Source: Shewanella xiamenensis
Lineage (GTDB): Bacteria > Pseudomonadota > Gammaproteobacteria > Enterobacterales > Shewanellaceae
Length of the DNA stretch: 38,374 nt
Reading direction: 5' to 3'
Assembly (NCBI RefSeq): GCF_014647135.1
Contig: NZ_BMOP01000014.1
Location: 1-38,374 of the forward strand
Shown here: positions 26,399 through 33,936 of the stretch, piece after piece
How the letters are laid out: the number at the start of each line of letters is the position of its first letter
How positions within the stretch are numbered: the first letter of the stretch is position 1
The notes under the pieces: model-generated
Databases searched by the model: none
What the model saw: the letters and a program-made list of their open reading frames with translations, nothing else
What the model was told of the DNA's origin: nothing
Translations under genes and position numbers: made by a program

Positions 26399-27094
26399 AT
26401 GGATTTTATCGAAGTATACCCTAATGCGATACCTGAAGACCTATGTGATCGTCTCATTCTTGCGTTCGAAAACCACTCAGGTGTGGTTGATGGGCAAACC
26501 GGTAATGGGGTCGATCTTGAAAAAAAGATCAGTCGAGATCTTACACTAGATAATTTCATAGATTTACAGCCACTTAAGAATGAGTTGTTATCTTATACCC
26601 TTAAGGGGACCGCTGATTATTTTACTCAATATTCGATGGCGTTGATGGGGGCGGTGGCGGTTTCTGTTAGTGATGAACAAGGTCAAGCTGTGACTCTAAC
26701 GCCAACGAATTTTGAGCGTCTTGGTAAGCCGAGAGCCGAAGCATTGGTCAAATATTTATACCGCAGTGGTAGTATTAATATTCAGAAATATCAAAAGAAT
26801 AAAGGTGGATATCCCCACTGGCATTCAGAGCAATTTCCTCAGCTTAATCACAACGAGGCCTTACACCGTGTGGTGCTTTACATGTTTTATTTAAATGATG
26901 TAGAAGAGGGCGGCGAGACCGAGTTTTATTATCAGCAGCGTAAAATCGCACCTAAAAAAGGCACAATGGTGATTGCGCCAGCAGGTTTTACTCATTCCCA
27001 TCGTGGCAATATGCCTATCAGTAATGATAAGTACATTGCCACCTCTTGGGTGATGTTTAATCGCGCCGAGCAGCTTTATGCTGTTTATGCATAG
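26399..27094 (+). CDS. 2-oxoglutarate/Fe(II)-dependent oxygenase, prolyl-hydroxylase-like
   Basis: The C-terminal half of this 231-residue protein (about 125-222) has the layout of prolyl-4-hydroxylase-type double-stranded beta-helix oxygenases. A first metal motif is H142-S-E144 in HWHSEQF. LYMFYLNDVEEGGETEFYY and KGTMVIAPAGFTH follow, with distal histidine H199 or H201 in FTHSHRG, then KYIATSW with the basic residue that would bind 2-oxoglutarate. The first motif is HxE instead of the usual HxD. There is no signal peptide. The N-terminal half (SGVVDGQTGNGV...) shows no motif I know. It is monocistronic, ending 5 bp from the convergent phoQ-like gene. Substrate is unknown; protein hydroxylation is possible. 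Confidence 0.83.
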   Translation: MDFIEVYPNAIPEDLCDRLILAFENHSGVVDGQTGNGVDLEKKISRDLTLDNFIDLQPLKNELLSYTLKGTADYFTQYSMALMGAVAVSVSDEQGQAVTLTPTNFERLGKPRAEALVKYLYRSGSINIQKYQKNKGGYPHWHSEQFPQLNHNEALHRVVLYMFYLNDVEEGGETEFYYQQRKIAPKKGTMVIAPAGFTHSHRGNMPISNDKYIATSWVMFNRAEQLYAVYA

Positions 27095-27099
27095 GATAG

Positions 27100-28449
27100 T
27101 TAGGTTGGGATGGTAATTCTGAATCGCGCGCCTTCAAGATGGCTTTCTTCAATATTTAGATTTCCGCCATAACTACTGACAATTTCATCACATACGGCTA
27201 AGCCAATCCCTTGCCCCGGCGATTGGCTGTCAGCTCTCACGCCGCGCTGAATAATTTTTTGCCTAAGTTGTTCTTCTACGCCAGGGCCATCATCTTCGAC
27301 GATCAATTCAAAATCACCCTGCTCATTAAAATGTGCTGTTACCTGTACTTGGCTAATACATAGCCTGAAGGCGTTTTCCATTAAGTTACCGCAGAGTTCC
27401 ATTAAATCGCCTTTATTACCGGGAAACAATAAATTAGTCGGTATGTTGTCTTTAAATTTCACCTGTTTGTCACGGTAAATTTTAAATAGCATTTGTGCGA
27501 GTTGCTCAACAAGTGGGGCAATAGCGGTGTGTTCCTGCTTTAATCCCTGGCGACCTAACATGGCGCGTTTTAGTTGATATTTAACCAGCTGATCCATTTG
27601 GCTGATCTGCTCCATGATTTTTTCATTGGCAGATTGCTTTGTCAGACTTGTATCATCGGTAATGGCGTGAACGGCTGCAAGACGAGTTTTTAAGCTGTGC
27701 GCCAGATCGTTCATCGCGTTTTGATAGCGTTGTTGTTGGGCGCTCGATTGCTGTAATAGTTGGTTAAGCGCTTGAGTTACGCCTTCAAGCTCAACGGGGT
27801 AACCTTCTGAAAGTGACTTAGTCTTACCTTGGTTTATCGACTGCAACTCGTTTTGCATCCTTACGAGTGGACGCATCCCCCAATATGCCGCACTGACCAG
27901 CAGAATCAGTGCGAGAGCGAGCACCATGGCCAGACGGATATAGGTGCGTTTACTGAATTTGCTGTATTCCTGCTCGAGCTTGGCTGCATCTTTCATTACA
28001 AGCAGGTTGTAATGTACGCCAGCGATTTCTACCGCGAGCAAATACACAAAGTAACCTCTGTCATCGGCCATGGTGAGGTAATAGGGCGGAGAGTCGTTAC
28101 GGATTTCGTTGAAACGTTCGCAGGTATCGAAGAGGCCACGGTCAACAGCGAGGGATGAGGTCCATACTTGTTTAAACTTCTCATCACAACTTGCGATTAC
28201 ATACCGCTCTTGCTTGTTGTTTTCCTCTAACCAAGCACTGGTATCAGGAATAAGATCATGTTCTCTAAGCTCGGCGGCAACTTGTGGAATTTCGGCGATA
28301 AGCTGGGCGGTTTCTTCGTTATAGCTATTTTGCGCATGCAGAATGTTGACCATCCAAGCGAGGCCAAACCCTACTAAGGTGATGATAGATAACGAGGTGA
28401 GAAACATCCGGGTAAGCAGACGTTTCTTGAATTTGAGCCTTAGTTGCAT
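27100..28449 (-). CDS. phoQ: Sensor histidine kinase, PhoQ-like
   Basis: This 449-residue inner-membrane sensor kinase has a first helix at about 15-35, a periplasmic sensor at about 36-170, a second helix at about 177-198 and a HAMP-like linker. The dimerisation domain carries phospho-acceptor H251 in NDLAHSLKTRLAA. The ATPase domain has an N box NLMENAF, G1 DDGPGVEE and G2 GQGIGLAVCDEIV. The NDLAHSLKTRL pattern is that of PhoQ relatives. The sensor lacks an obvious run of acidic residues like the EDDDDAE patch of enteric PhoQ, so the signal may differ. It overlaps the regulator gene by ten bases. Confidence 0.85.
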   Translation of the reverse strand: MQLRLKFKKRLLTRMFLTSLSIITLVGFGLAWMVNILHAQNSYNEETAQLIAEIPQVAAELREHDLIPDTSAWLEENNKQERYVIASCDEKFKQVWTSSLAVDRGLFDTCERFNEIRNDSPPYYLTMADDRGYFVYLLAVEIAGVHYNLLVMKDAAKLEQEYSKFSKRTYIRLAMVLALALILLVSAAYWGMRPLVRMQNELQSINQGKTKSLSEGYPVELEGVTQALNQLLQQSSAQQQRYQNAMNDLAHSLKTRLAAVHAITDDTSLTKQSANEKIMEQISQMDQLVKYQLKRAMLGRQGLKQEHTAIAPLVEQLAQMLFKIYRDKQVKFKDNIPTNLLFPGNKGDLMELCGNLMENAFRLCISQVQVTAHFNEQGDFELIVEDDGPGVEEQLRQKIIQRGVRADSQSPGQGIGLAVCDEIVSSYGGNLNIEESHLEGARFRITIPT

Positions 28450-29114
28450 GGCAGATTAAATTTATATCCTTGGCCACGGATTGTGGCTATCGGATTATCA
28501 ATGCCATCGCGGGTGAGTTTTTTACGTAAGCGACTCACCATCACTTCGATAGTATTAGGATCGCCTTCTTTGTCGCCATAAATGACATCTAATAGCCGCT
28601 GTTTTGCGACGACTTCATGACAATGGCGCATTAAATATTCGAGGATAAGGTACTCGAAGGCGGTGACTTCCATAATGTCATTGCCGAGCGTTACTTGTTT
28701 AGCGGCAAGATCAAGTTTTAACTCACCACTGGTAATGACAGGTTTGACAAAGCCGGCGCTACGTCTGACTAAGGCGTCAAGTCTTGCGACAAGTTCTTCT
28801 TTTTGGAAGGGTTTGACTAAATAATCGTCAGCGCCCGCATTGAGGCCTTCAACTTTATCTTGCCAATTCACCCTCGCTGTGAGGATAAGAATGGGGGCTT
28901 TAACGCCTTCTTCACGTAATTGTTGGATAAGACTAATACCATCTTGATCGGGTAAACCTAAATCGACAATGGCAACATCTATGGGGTAATTGGTGGCTTG
29001 GAAAAAACCTTCTTTGGCAGTGAGGGCCACTTGAACTTGGTTGCCCAAATCGCTTAACTGTACTTTTAGATGATGGGATAAAATAAGATCATCTTCAACA
29101 ACCAAAATTCTCAT
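28440..29114 (-). CDS. phoP: OmpR-family response regulator, PhoP-like
   Basis: The 224-residue transcriptional regulator has a receiver domain at 1-115 with an acidic pocket VVEDD, phospho-acceptor D51 in IVDLGLPDQDG, LTAR and the conserved lysine in DDYLVKPF. A winged-helix DNA-binding domain (about 125-222) ends in IRGQGYKF. It resembles E. coli PhoP throughout (MRILVVEDD, HHLKVQL, WQDKVEGL.AGADDY). I prefer the ATG at 29114, with AAGG ten bases upstream, giving the PhoP-like N-terminus. An ATG at 29123 adds three residues. The cognate kinase gene follows with a ten-base overlap. Confidence 0.9.
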   Translation of the reverse strand: MRILVVEDDLILSHHLKVQLSDLGNQVQVALTAKEGFFQATNYPIDVAIVDLGLPDQDGISLIQQLREEGVKAPILILTARVNWQDKVEGLNAGADDYLVKPFQKEELVARLDALVRRSAGFVKPVITSGELKLDLAAKQVTLGNDIMEVTAFEYLILEYLMRHCHEVVAKQRLLDVIYGDKEGDPNTIEVMVSRLRKKLTRDGIDNPIATIRGQGYKFNLPCN

Positions 29115-29155
29115 AATACTCATGCCTTAACGTCGACTGGACTCAGTGTACGCAA

Positions 29156-29183
29156 ATTATACGCGGGAGCCAAATATTGTCTT
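29156..29183 (-). promoter_or_regulatory. Predicted sigma-70 promoter of phoP-phoQ
   Basis: On the minus strand a perfect -10 TATAAT (29156-29161) lies 16 bp from AAGACA (29178-29183, four of six matches to TTGACA). The predicted start of transcription is about 35 bp before the chosen phoP start. No clear PhoP box (paired GTTTA repeats) is seen next to it. Confidence 0.6.
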
Positions 29184-29300
29184 ATCTTACCCACAAGGAA
29201 CTTAACCTCGGCTGACCAAGGTTCGTTAGTGGTGAAAATAAGTACTAATCCATTGTCTTTAAAGTCATTATCTTTAATGTATTGTTAATGGCTATTGCTT

Positions 29301-29627
29301 TTATTTCGCTTTATTCCAGATGCCGTTGCCGCTCCACACAGCTCCTAAACTAAATAGCATTACGCTGCCCATGATGATCGCCAGTCTTAACCAAGGCTCT
29401 CCATGAGCGAGCCGTATCTGTACAGCATCGATTGCAGTGGTTCCCCAAACGGTGATGACACTGATAAACAAAGCGGTTTGAACTATTCGAACCACAAGTG
29501 GTTGTTTAATAAGCAGGAAAAAAGGTGCTATAGCAAAAAGGCTTGTGAATACAAGCTGGTCATACCGTAAAAAATGTGCGCTTAACAGCCAAAATGCGAC
29601 AATCATCCAACTCACTCTCCACCACAT
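29301..29627 (-). CDS. Small integral membrane protein, unknown function
   Basis: The 108-residue protein consists almost only of hydrophobic helices, about four, separated by short loops (HFLRYDQLV, KQPLVVR, RLAHGEPWLR), with a short basic C-terminus. I recognise no family. The ATG at 29627 is chosen because GGAG lies six bases upstream. The frame extends to a TTG at 29639 that overlaps that ribosome-binding site. It lies between the phoP promoter region and the symporter gene, about 160 bp from each, and appears to be a single-gene unit. Confidence 0.65.
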   Translation of the reverse strand: MWWRVSWMIVAFWLLSAHFLRYDQLVFTSLFAIAPFFLLIKQPLVVRIVQTALFISVITVWGTTAIDAVQIRLAHGEPWLRLAIIMGSVMLFSLGAVWSGNGIWNKAK

Positions 29628-29721
29628 AATCTTCTCCAACGCTAATATTGATGCAGGCTAATATAGCGATGTTTAAAGGACTATTCTATTTGCTTGTTCA
29701 CAGAATGGTGATATTGCAGAA

Positions 29722-29747
29722 TAAACAAGCCCAACAATGTTGGGCTT
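29722..29747 (-). terminator. Terminator of the symporter gene
   Basis: A 9-bp stem AAGCCCAAC/GTTGGGCTT (29727-29735 with 29739-29747) has a 3-nt loop and is followed on the minus strand by TTGTTTATT, an imperfect T tract. It lies about 38 bp beyond the stop of the symporter gene. Confidence 0.7.
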
Positions 29748-29784
29748 GGAATGATCACATAAACGATAAATTATAGAGATATTT

Positions 29785-31098
29785 TTAATCTATTTTATGG
29801 ACTTGCTCATCGAAGCTTGGGGCAACTTTGCCAGCTTGAGTATTATTAAAGACGGTTTCATTAAATTCGCCTTCTGATTTAGCGATCACGACTGTGGCCA
29901 CACAATCGCCAGTGACGTTTACTGCGGTACGAACCATATCCAGTAGTCGGTCGACACCAATAATTAATGCAATACCTTCAACGGGGAGGCCAACTTGGTT
30001 AAGCACCATCGCGAGCATTATGAGGCCAACACCAGGGACGCCTGCAGTACCAATCGAGGCCAGAGTCGCGGTTACAACCACCGCCGCATAATCGGTAATG
30101 GTTAACTCAATGCCAAATACTTGAGCGATAAATACCGTTGCGACACCTTGCATAATAGCCGTGCCATCCATGTTAATGGTGGCACCTAATGGCAGGGTAA
30201 AAGAGGCGATTTTATTATCTACACCAAGTCGGTGTTCTGAAGCTTCTATGGTAATAGGTAAGGTAGCGTTAGAGCTGGCGGTGGAAAAGGCAAATAACTG
30301 TACATCGCGCATTTTGCGAATAAAGATCAACGGACTTAAACCTGAAAACACCTTAAGTAAAATGGGATATACAATAAAAGCGTGAATAAGCAATACGACG
30401 AGTACGACAAAGAAATACTGAACCACGCTGCTGAAAGTTTCTACGCCGAGAGTTAAGGCAAGTTTACCCATTAGAGCAAAAACACCGTAAGGCGCAAGCT
30501 GCATTATCAGGGTCACTACGCGCATAATCACTTCGTTTAAATCTTCAAACAATACAGCAATACGTTTACCACGCTCGCCAATATGAGCGATAGCAAACCC
30601 AAAAATCACTGCAAAAATAATGATTTGCAGCATATTGCCTTCGCTCATGGCTTGCATTGGATTGGTCGGCACTATGCTGATTAATACATCAGCGAGACTC
30701 GGCGCTTCTTTTGCAACGTAATGCATTTTCTCTGACGCGAGTGAAGCATTACCCGGGTGGACTATCACTGCACTGATAATAGCTAGTACTAAGGCTATAG
30801 CGGTTGTGAATAAATAAAAGGCTAATGTTTTGCCGCCTAATCGCCCTAATTTTGAGGGTTCACTTAAGGAACATGTCCCACAGACTAAGGAAATAAATAC
30901 CAGTGGAACGACTAACATTTTTAAACTTGAGATGAAAATCGTACCGATAACATGTAAAAAGCCGTTGGTAATATAGTCCTTAATAAATGCACTATCCGGA
31001 AAGTAATTACGTAGAAATAGTCCAATTGCAATACCCGTAACCATGCCGATTAAAATTTTACTGGTAAGGCCGAGTTTATGTTGTGATGAGGTTGCCAT
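29785..31098 (-). CDS. Dicarboxylate/amino acid:cation symporter (DAACS family)
   Basis: This 437-residue inner-membrane secondary transporter is of the GltP/DctA/Glt_Ph fold, with about eight helices and two re-entrant hairpins. Signature segments are the serine-rich hairpin FSTASSNATLPITIE, the substrate/sodium motif LGATINMDGTAI, the second hairpin GTAGVPGVGLIML and the helix-8 LIIGVDRLLDMVRTAVNVTGD with its aspartate and arginine. It takes up acidic amino acids or C4-dicarboxylates with Na+ or H+. Which substrate cannot be decided from sequence alone. The conserved features of Na+-coupled members are present. It is a single gene, divergent from the lipoprotein gene. Confidence 0.93.
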   Translation of the reverse strand: MATSSQHKLGLTSKILIGMVTGIAIGLFLRNYFPDSAFIKDYITNGFLHVIGTIFISSLKMLVVPLVFISLVCGTCSLSEPSKLGRLGGKTLAFYLFTTAIALVLAIISAVIVHPGNASLASEKMHYVAKEAPSLADVLISIVPTNPMQAMSEGNMLQIIIFAVIFGFAIAHIGERGKRIAVLFEDLNEVIMRVVTLIMQLAPYGVFALMGKLALTLGVETFSSVVQYFFVVLVVLLIHAFIVYPILLKVFSGLSPLIFIRKMRDVQLFAFSTASSNATLPITIEASEHRLGVDNKIASFTLPLGATINMDGTAIMQGVATVFIAQVFGIELTITDYAAVVVTATLASIGTAGVPGVGLIMLAMVLNQVGLPVEGIALIIGVDRLLDMVRTAVNVTGDCVATVVIAKSEGEFNETVFNNTQAGKVAPSFDEQVHKID

Positions 31099-31318
31099 GG
31101 GGGTTCCTGTGTGTTTTTTATACGTTCTAATATTGGCGACGACAAGACTAGCAAGAAAATGCAGAAGTTTAAATGAGTTCTAATGTTAAACTAAGTTCAA
31201 AATATGCAAAATAAAATAAGAGAGTAATGGAAAAGTTACGTGAAAATTGTGTAATGTTAGCCTATAAGTTATAAGCGTCAATCTTAGTATTATCATTAGA
31301 ATAACAGGGAGCCTGACA

Positions 31319-33850
31319 ATGAAGTCAGCGTATAAGGTTTTTCTCGCAGGACTATGTTCACTTTTTTTGGTTGCATGTGGAGGCGGAGGCAGTATCTCCG
31401 ATGATGGCTCTGGCACTCCTCCCACTCCCGGTGTTATTACCGTTACGATGGGGATCTCCAATACCAACATTTCAGCAAATACTCCTGCTACTGTTACCGC
31501 GAAGGTAGTGGATTCAAAAGTGGGTGCCTTAGCGGGGGAATTGGTCACTTTCAACCTAAGCAATTCAAGTATGGGATCTTTTTTCCCGACTTCGGCCACT
31601 GCATTAACAAATAGTGATGGGATTGCCTCTATTATTTTAAATACGGCAACGATTGCTGGTGCAGGGACTGTTACCGGAAAGATTGATACTGGGGAGTCCG
31701 GTAAAATTGGTTTTGTCATGGCTGGTGATGGGGGAAATGCTGGGGGAGGGGCTCAAGTTACCTTAAAACTCACTAATACGGCAGGTAATGCAATTGACAG
31801 TATTACATCTACGACACCTGGCATTTTAACTGCAACAGTAACTGGATTATCAAAAGCAGCCATTGTTACTTTTGATACAACAATTGGCGATCTACCAGTA
31901 AAAACTGCTATTACAGATATCAATGGCAAAGCTAGCGTTAATTTATATGCGGGAAGTCTTCCTGGTGCGGGTACTGCAAAAGCATCGTTGAACACGGGTG
32001 AGTTTGGTGAGCAAGTCTTTGTAGTGGGCGCTACCAATGTATTAATGGGAAGTGGCTCGCCCTTCGTGTCAGGCAAAGCAGATGTAAGTGCTACCACATT
32101 ATCAGCAGGAGGAACTGCAACGATTTCTGTCCTCCTTCAGGATAGTAACGGTAATCCATTTACCGAGCCTGTGGATGTTAAATTTGCTTCAACTTGTTCA
32201 AATAAGGCGACACCAGAAGCAGTGTTAAGTACTCCTGTTACCGCTGTCGGCGGCCAAGCAACGAGTACCTATCTCGCAAAAGGATGTGTCGGTGATGATA
32301 ATATTACTGTTACTGCAGATGTAGGGGGTAAAAACCTTTCCGCTACAGGTATTATTAAAGTGTTGTCAGCAAGTGTAGGTAGTATCGTTTTCGTTGATGC
32401 AACACCTCAGAATATTGGTATCAAAGGCACAGGCACTGCAGAATCTGCCACTTTGCGTTTTAGAGTGTTGGATACAAATGGCAATGCTGTAGCGAATAAA
32501 TCGGTCGATTTTAAGCTTAACAATGATTCTGCTGGATTAAGCTTAACACCTGCAACTGTGACATCGAATAATCAAGGCTACGTACAAACAGTAGTGAATT
32601 CTGGTACTGTCGCAACCACGGTGCGTGTGACTGCAACGACTCAAGGGTCCAATGGGGCAATCATTTCAAGCCAATCTAATGTATTAGTCGTTTCAACGGG
32701 TAAGCCTGATCAAGACAGCTTTTCACTTTCCGCGTCAGTTTTAAACGTTGAAGGCTGGGATTATGATGGCGCTAAAGTGACTGTAACAGCCCGTTTAGCT
32801 GACGCTTTTAACAACCCTGTGCCAGATGGTACTGCTGTAGTGTTCACTGCGGAAGGTGGTTCAATTGAGAGTTCATGCCAAACAAAAAAAGGAGTGTGTT
32901 CTGTAGTTTGGACTAGTCAACAACCTCGTCCAGTTGGTGTTGCCGCTAATGGGCCTTTTTTCGATAGCATTGGTAATCGCGTTAAAGATCCTACTGCTTT
33001 ATTAAAGCAAGAGGTCAATCTCGCTGGTCGAAGCTATTTTGGGAACTATTATGGCCAACCCTATGGTGGACGAGTCACTATTACTGCTACAGCAATTGGT
33101 GAAGAGTCTTTCCCTGATCTAAATAGCAACAATATTCTCGATACCGCGAATGAATTTAATTTATTTGTCGGTACCTCAACAAATTGTGGCCGTGATAACA
33201 GCGGAGACTGTTATGACTTGACCGAAGCCTACGTTGATCATAACGAAGATGGTATTTATACGCCGAAGTATATGACAGCAAGTACTACGGATACCTCCGG
33301 TGCTCGCGAAACCTTCACTGACTTTATTGATCCCGTGAATCCAACAGGACAAGGTGAGTTTAACTTAGCGGATGGAGAGTACAGCGGTGTGTTATGTGAC
33401 GCTTCAGTTCCTGGGGTAAAATGTAGCCCACAAGCTTCAATTTCGGTTCGGCGCTCGCTTGTTCTTGTAATGTCAAGCAGTGAGGCTTACGCAACCAGTC
33501 TTGGAAATGTTGTGATTACTGATAATGTTGCAGGTAACAACCAAATTGATATCGGACTAAAAGGTAGCGCATCTGTTGTGTTTACTATAGCTGATATTAA
33601 TAATCAGCAAATGCCTGCTGGAACAGTGGTTAACTTTAAAGCTACAGGCGCTACTGTCACGAGTTCAGGTAGTTATACTTGGCCAAGTACAAATTATAAT
33701 GGTGGTAGACAGTTTGTTGTAAGCTTAAAAGGTGGCGATCAGCCCGACTCTGGTAATTTAATTGTCACAGTTACAACGCCAGGCTTAAGTGATGTTGGAC
33801 TCGTAGGGACGGCATCTGAGGTGCTTAATATTCCCATCGTGGTTAAATAA
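31319..33850 (+). CDS. Large Ig-like-domain lipoprotein (invasin/Big_1-like repeats)
   Basis: This 843-residue exported lipoprotein has a signal peptide ending at lipobox LVAC with lipidated C20, followed by a GGGG linker. About six tandem domains of roughly 80-110 residues follow, alternating hydrophobic beta strands with features of bacterial Ig-like group 1 domains: V.VT.....I.A...T.....D..G, then G.A...L. Examples start near residues 37, 145, 255, 350, 455 and 745. Around 600-650 there are acidic loops DLNSNNILD (600-608) and DHNEDG (640-645) that look able to bind calcium, in a segment with several cysteines. The likely place is the cell envelope or surface, in adhesion or as a scaffold. 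No enzyme domain is seen. The gene has its own terminator. Confidence 0.82.
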   Translation: MKSAYKVFLAGLCSLFLVACGGGGSISDDGSGTPPTPGVITVTMGISNTNISANTPATVTAKVVDSKVGALAGELVTFNLSNSSMGSFFPTSATALTNSDGIASIILNTATIAGAGTVTGKIDTGESGKIGFVMAGDGGNAGGGAQVTLKLTNTAGNAIDSITSTTPGILTATVTGLSKAAIVTFDTTIGDLPVKTAITDINGKASVNLYAGSLPGAGTAKASLNTGEFGEQVFVVGATNVLMGSGSPFVSGKADVSATTLSAGGTATISVLLQDSNGNPFTEPVDVKFASTCSNKATPEAVLSTPVTAVGGQATSTYLAKGCVGDDNITVTADVGGKNLSATGIIKVLSASVGSIVFVDATPQNIGIKGTGTAESATLRFRVLDTNGNAVANKSVDFKLNNDSAGLSLTPATVTSNNQGYVQTVVNSGTVATTVRVTATTQGSNGAIISSQSNVLVVSTGKPDQDSFSLSASVLNVEGWDYDGAKVTVTARLADAFNNPVPDGTAVVFTAEGGSIESSCQTKKGVCSVVWTSQQPRPVGVAANGPFFDSIGNRVKDPTALLKQEVNLAGRSYFGNYYGQPYGGRVTITATAIGEESFPDLNSNNILDTANEFNLFVGTSTNCGRDNSGDCYDLTEAYVDHNEDGIYTPKYMTASTTDTSGARETFTDFIDPVNPTGQGEFNLADGEYSGVLCDASVPGVKCSPQASISVRRSLVLVMSSSEAYATSLGNVVITDNVAGNNQIDIGLKGSASVVFTIADINNQQMPAGTVVNFKATGATVTSSGSYTWPSTNYNGGRQFVVSLKGGDQPDSGNLIVTVTTPGLSDVGLVGTASEVLNIPIVVK

Positions 33851-33856
33851 GAACTA

Positions 33857-33889
33857 AAAAAATAAGGTGCCGATGGCACCTTATTTTTT
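33857..33889. terminator. Bidirectional terminator between the lipoprotein gene and dcp
   Basis: A stem AATAAGGTGCC pairs with GGCACCTTATT around a GAT loop, flanked by A and T runs on both sides. It lies 6 bp after the lipoprotein stop and about 50 bp beyond the convergent dcp stop. Confidence 0.94.
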
Positions 33890-33936
33890 GTTCATAAATA
33901 CAATACCCGCATTGTTTTCACTGTGCGGGTGGTTGA

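Noticed and set aside
29255..29281. Direct repeat of TCTTTAA upstream of phoP as a PhoP box
   Set aside because: The two copies are 15 bp apart rather than the 11 bp expected for PhoP boxes, and the sequence does not match GTTTA.
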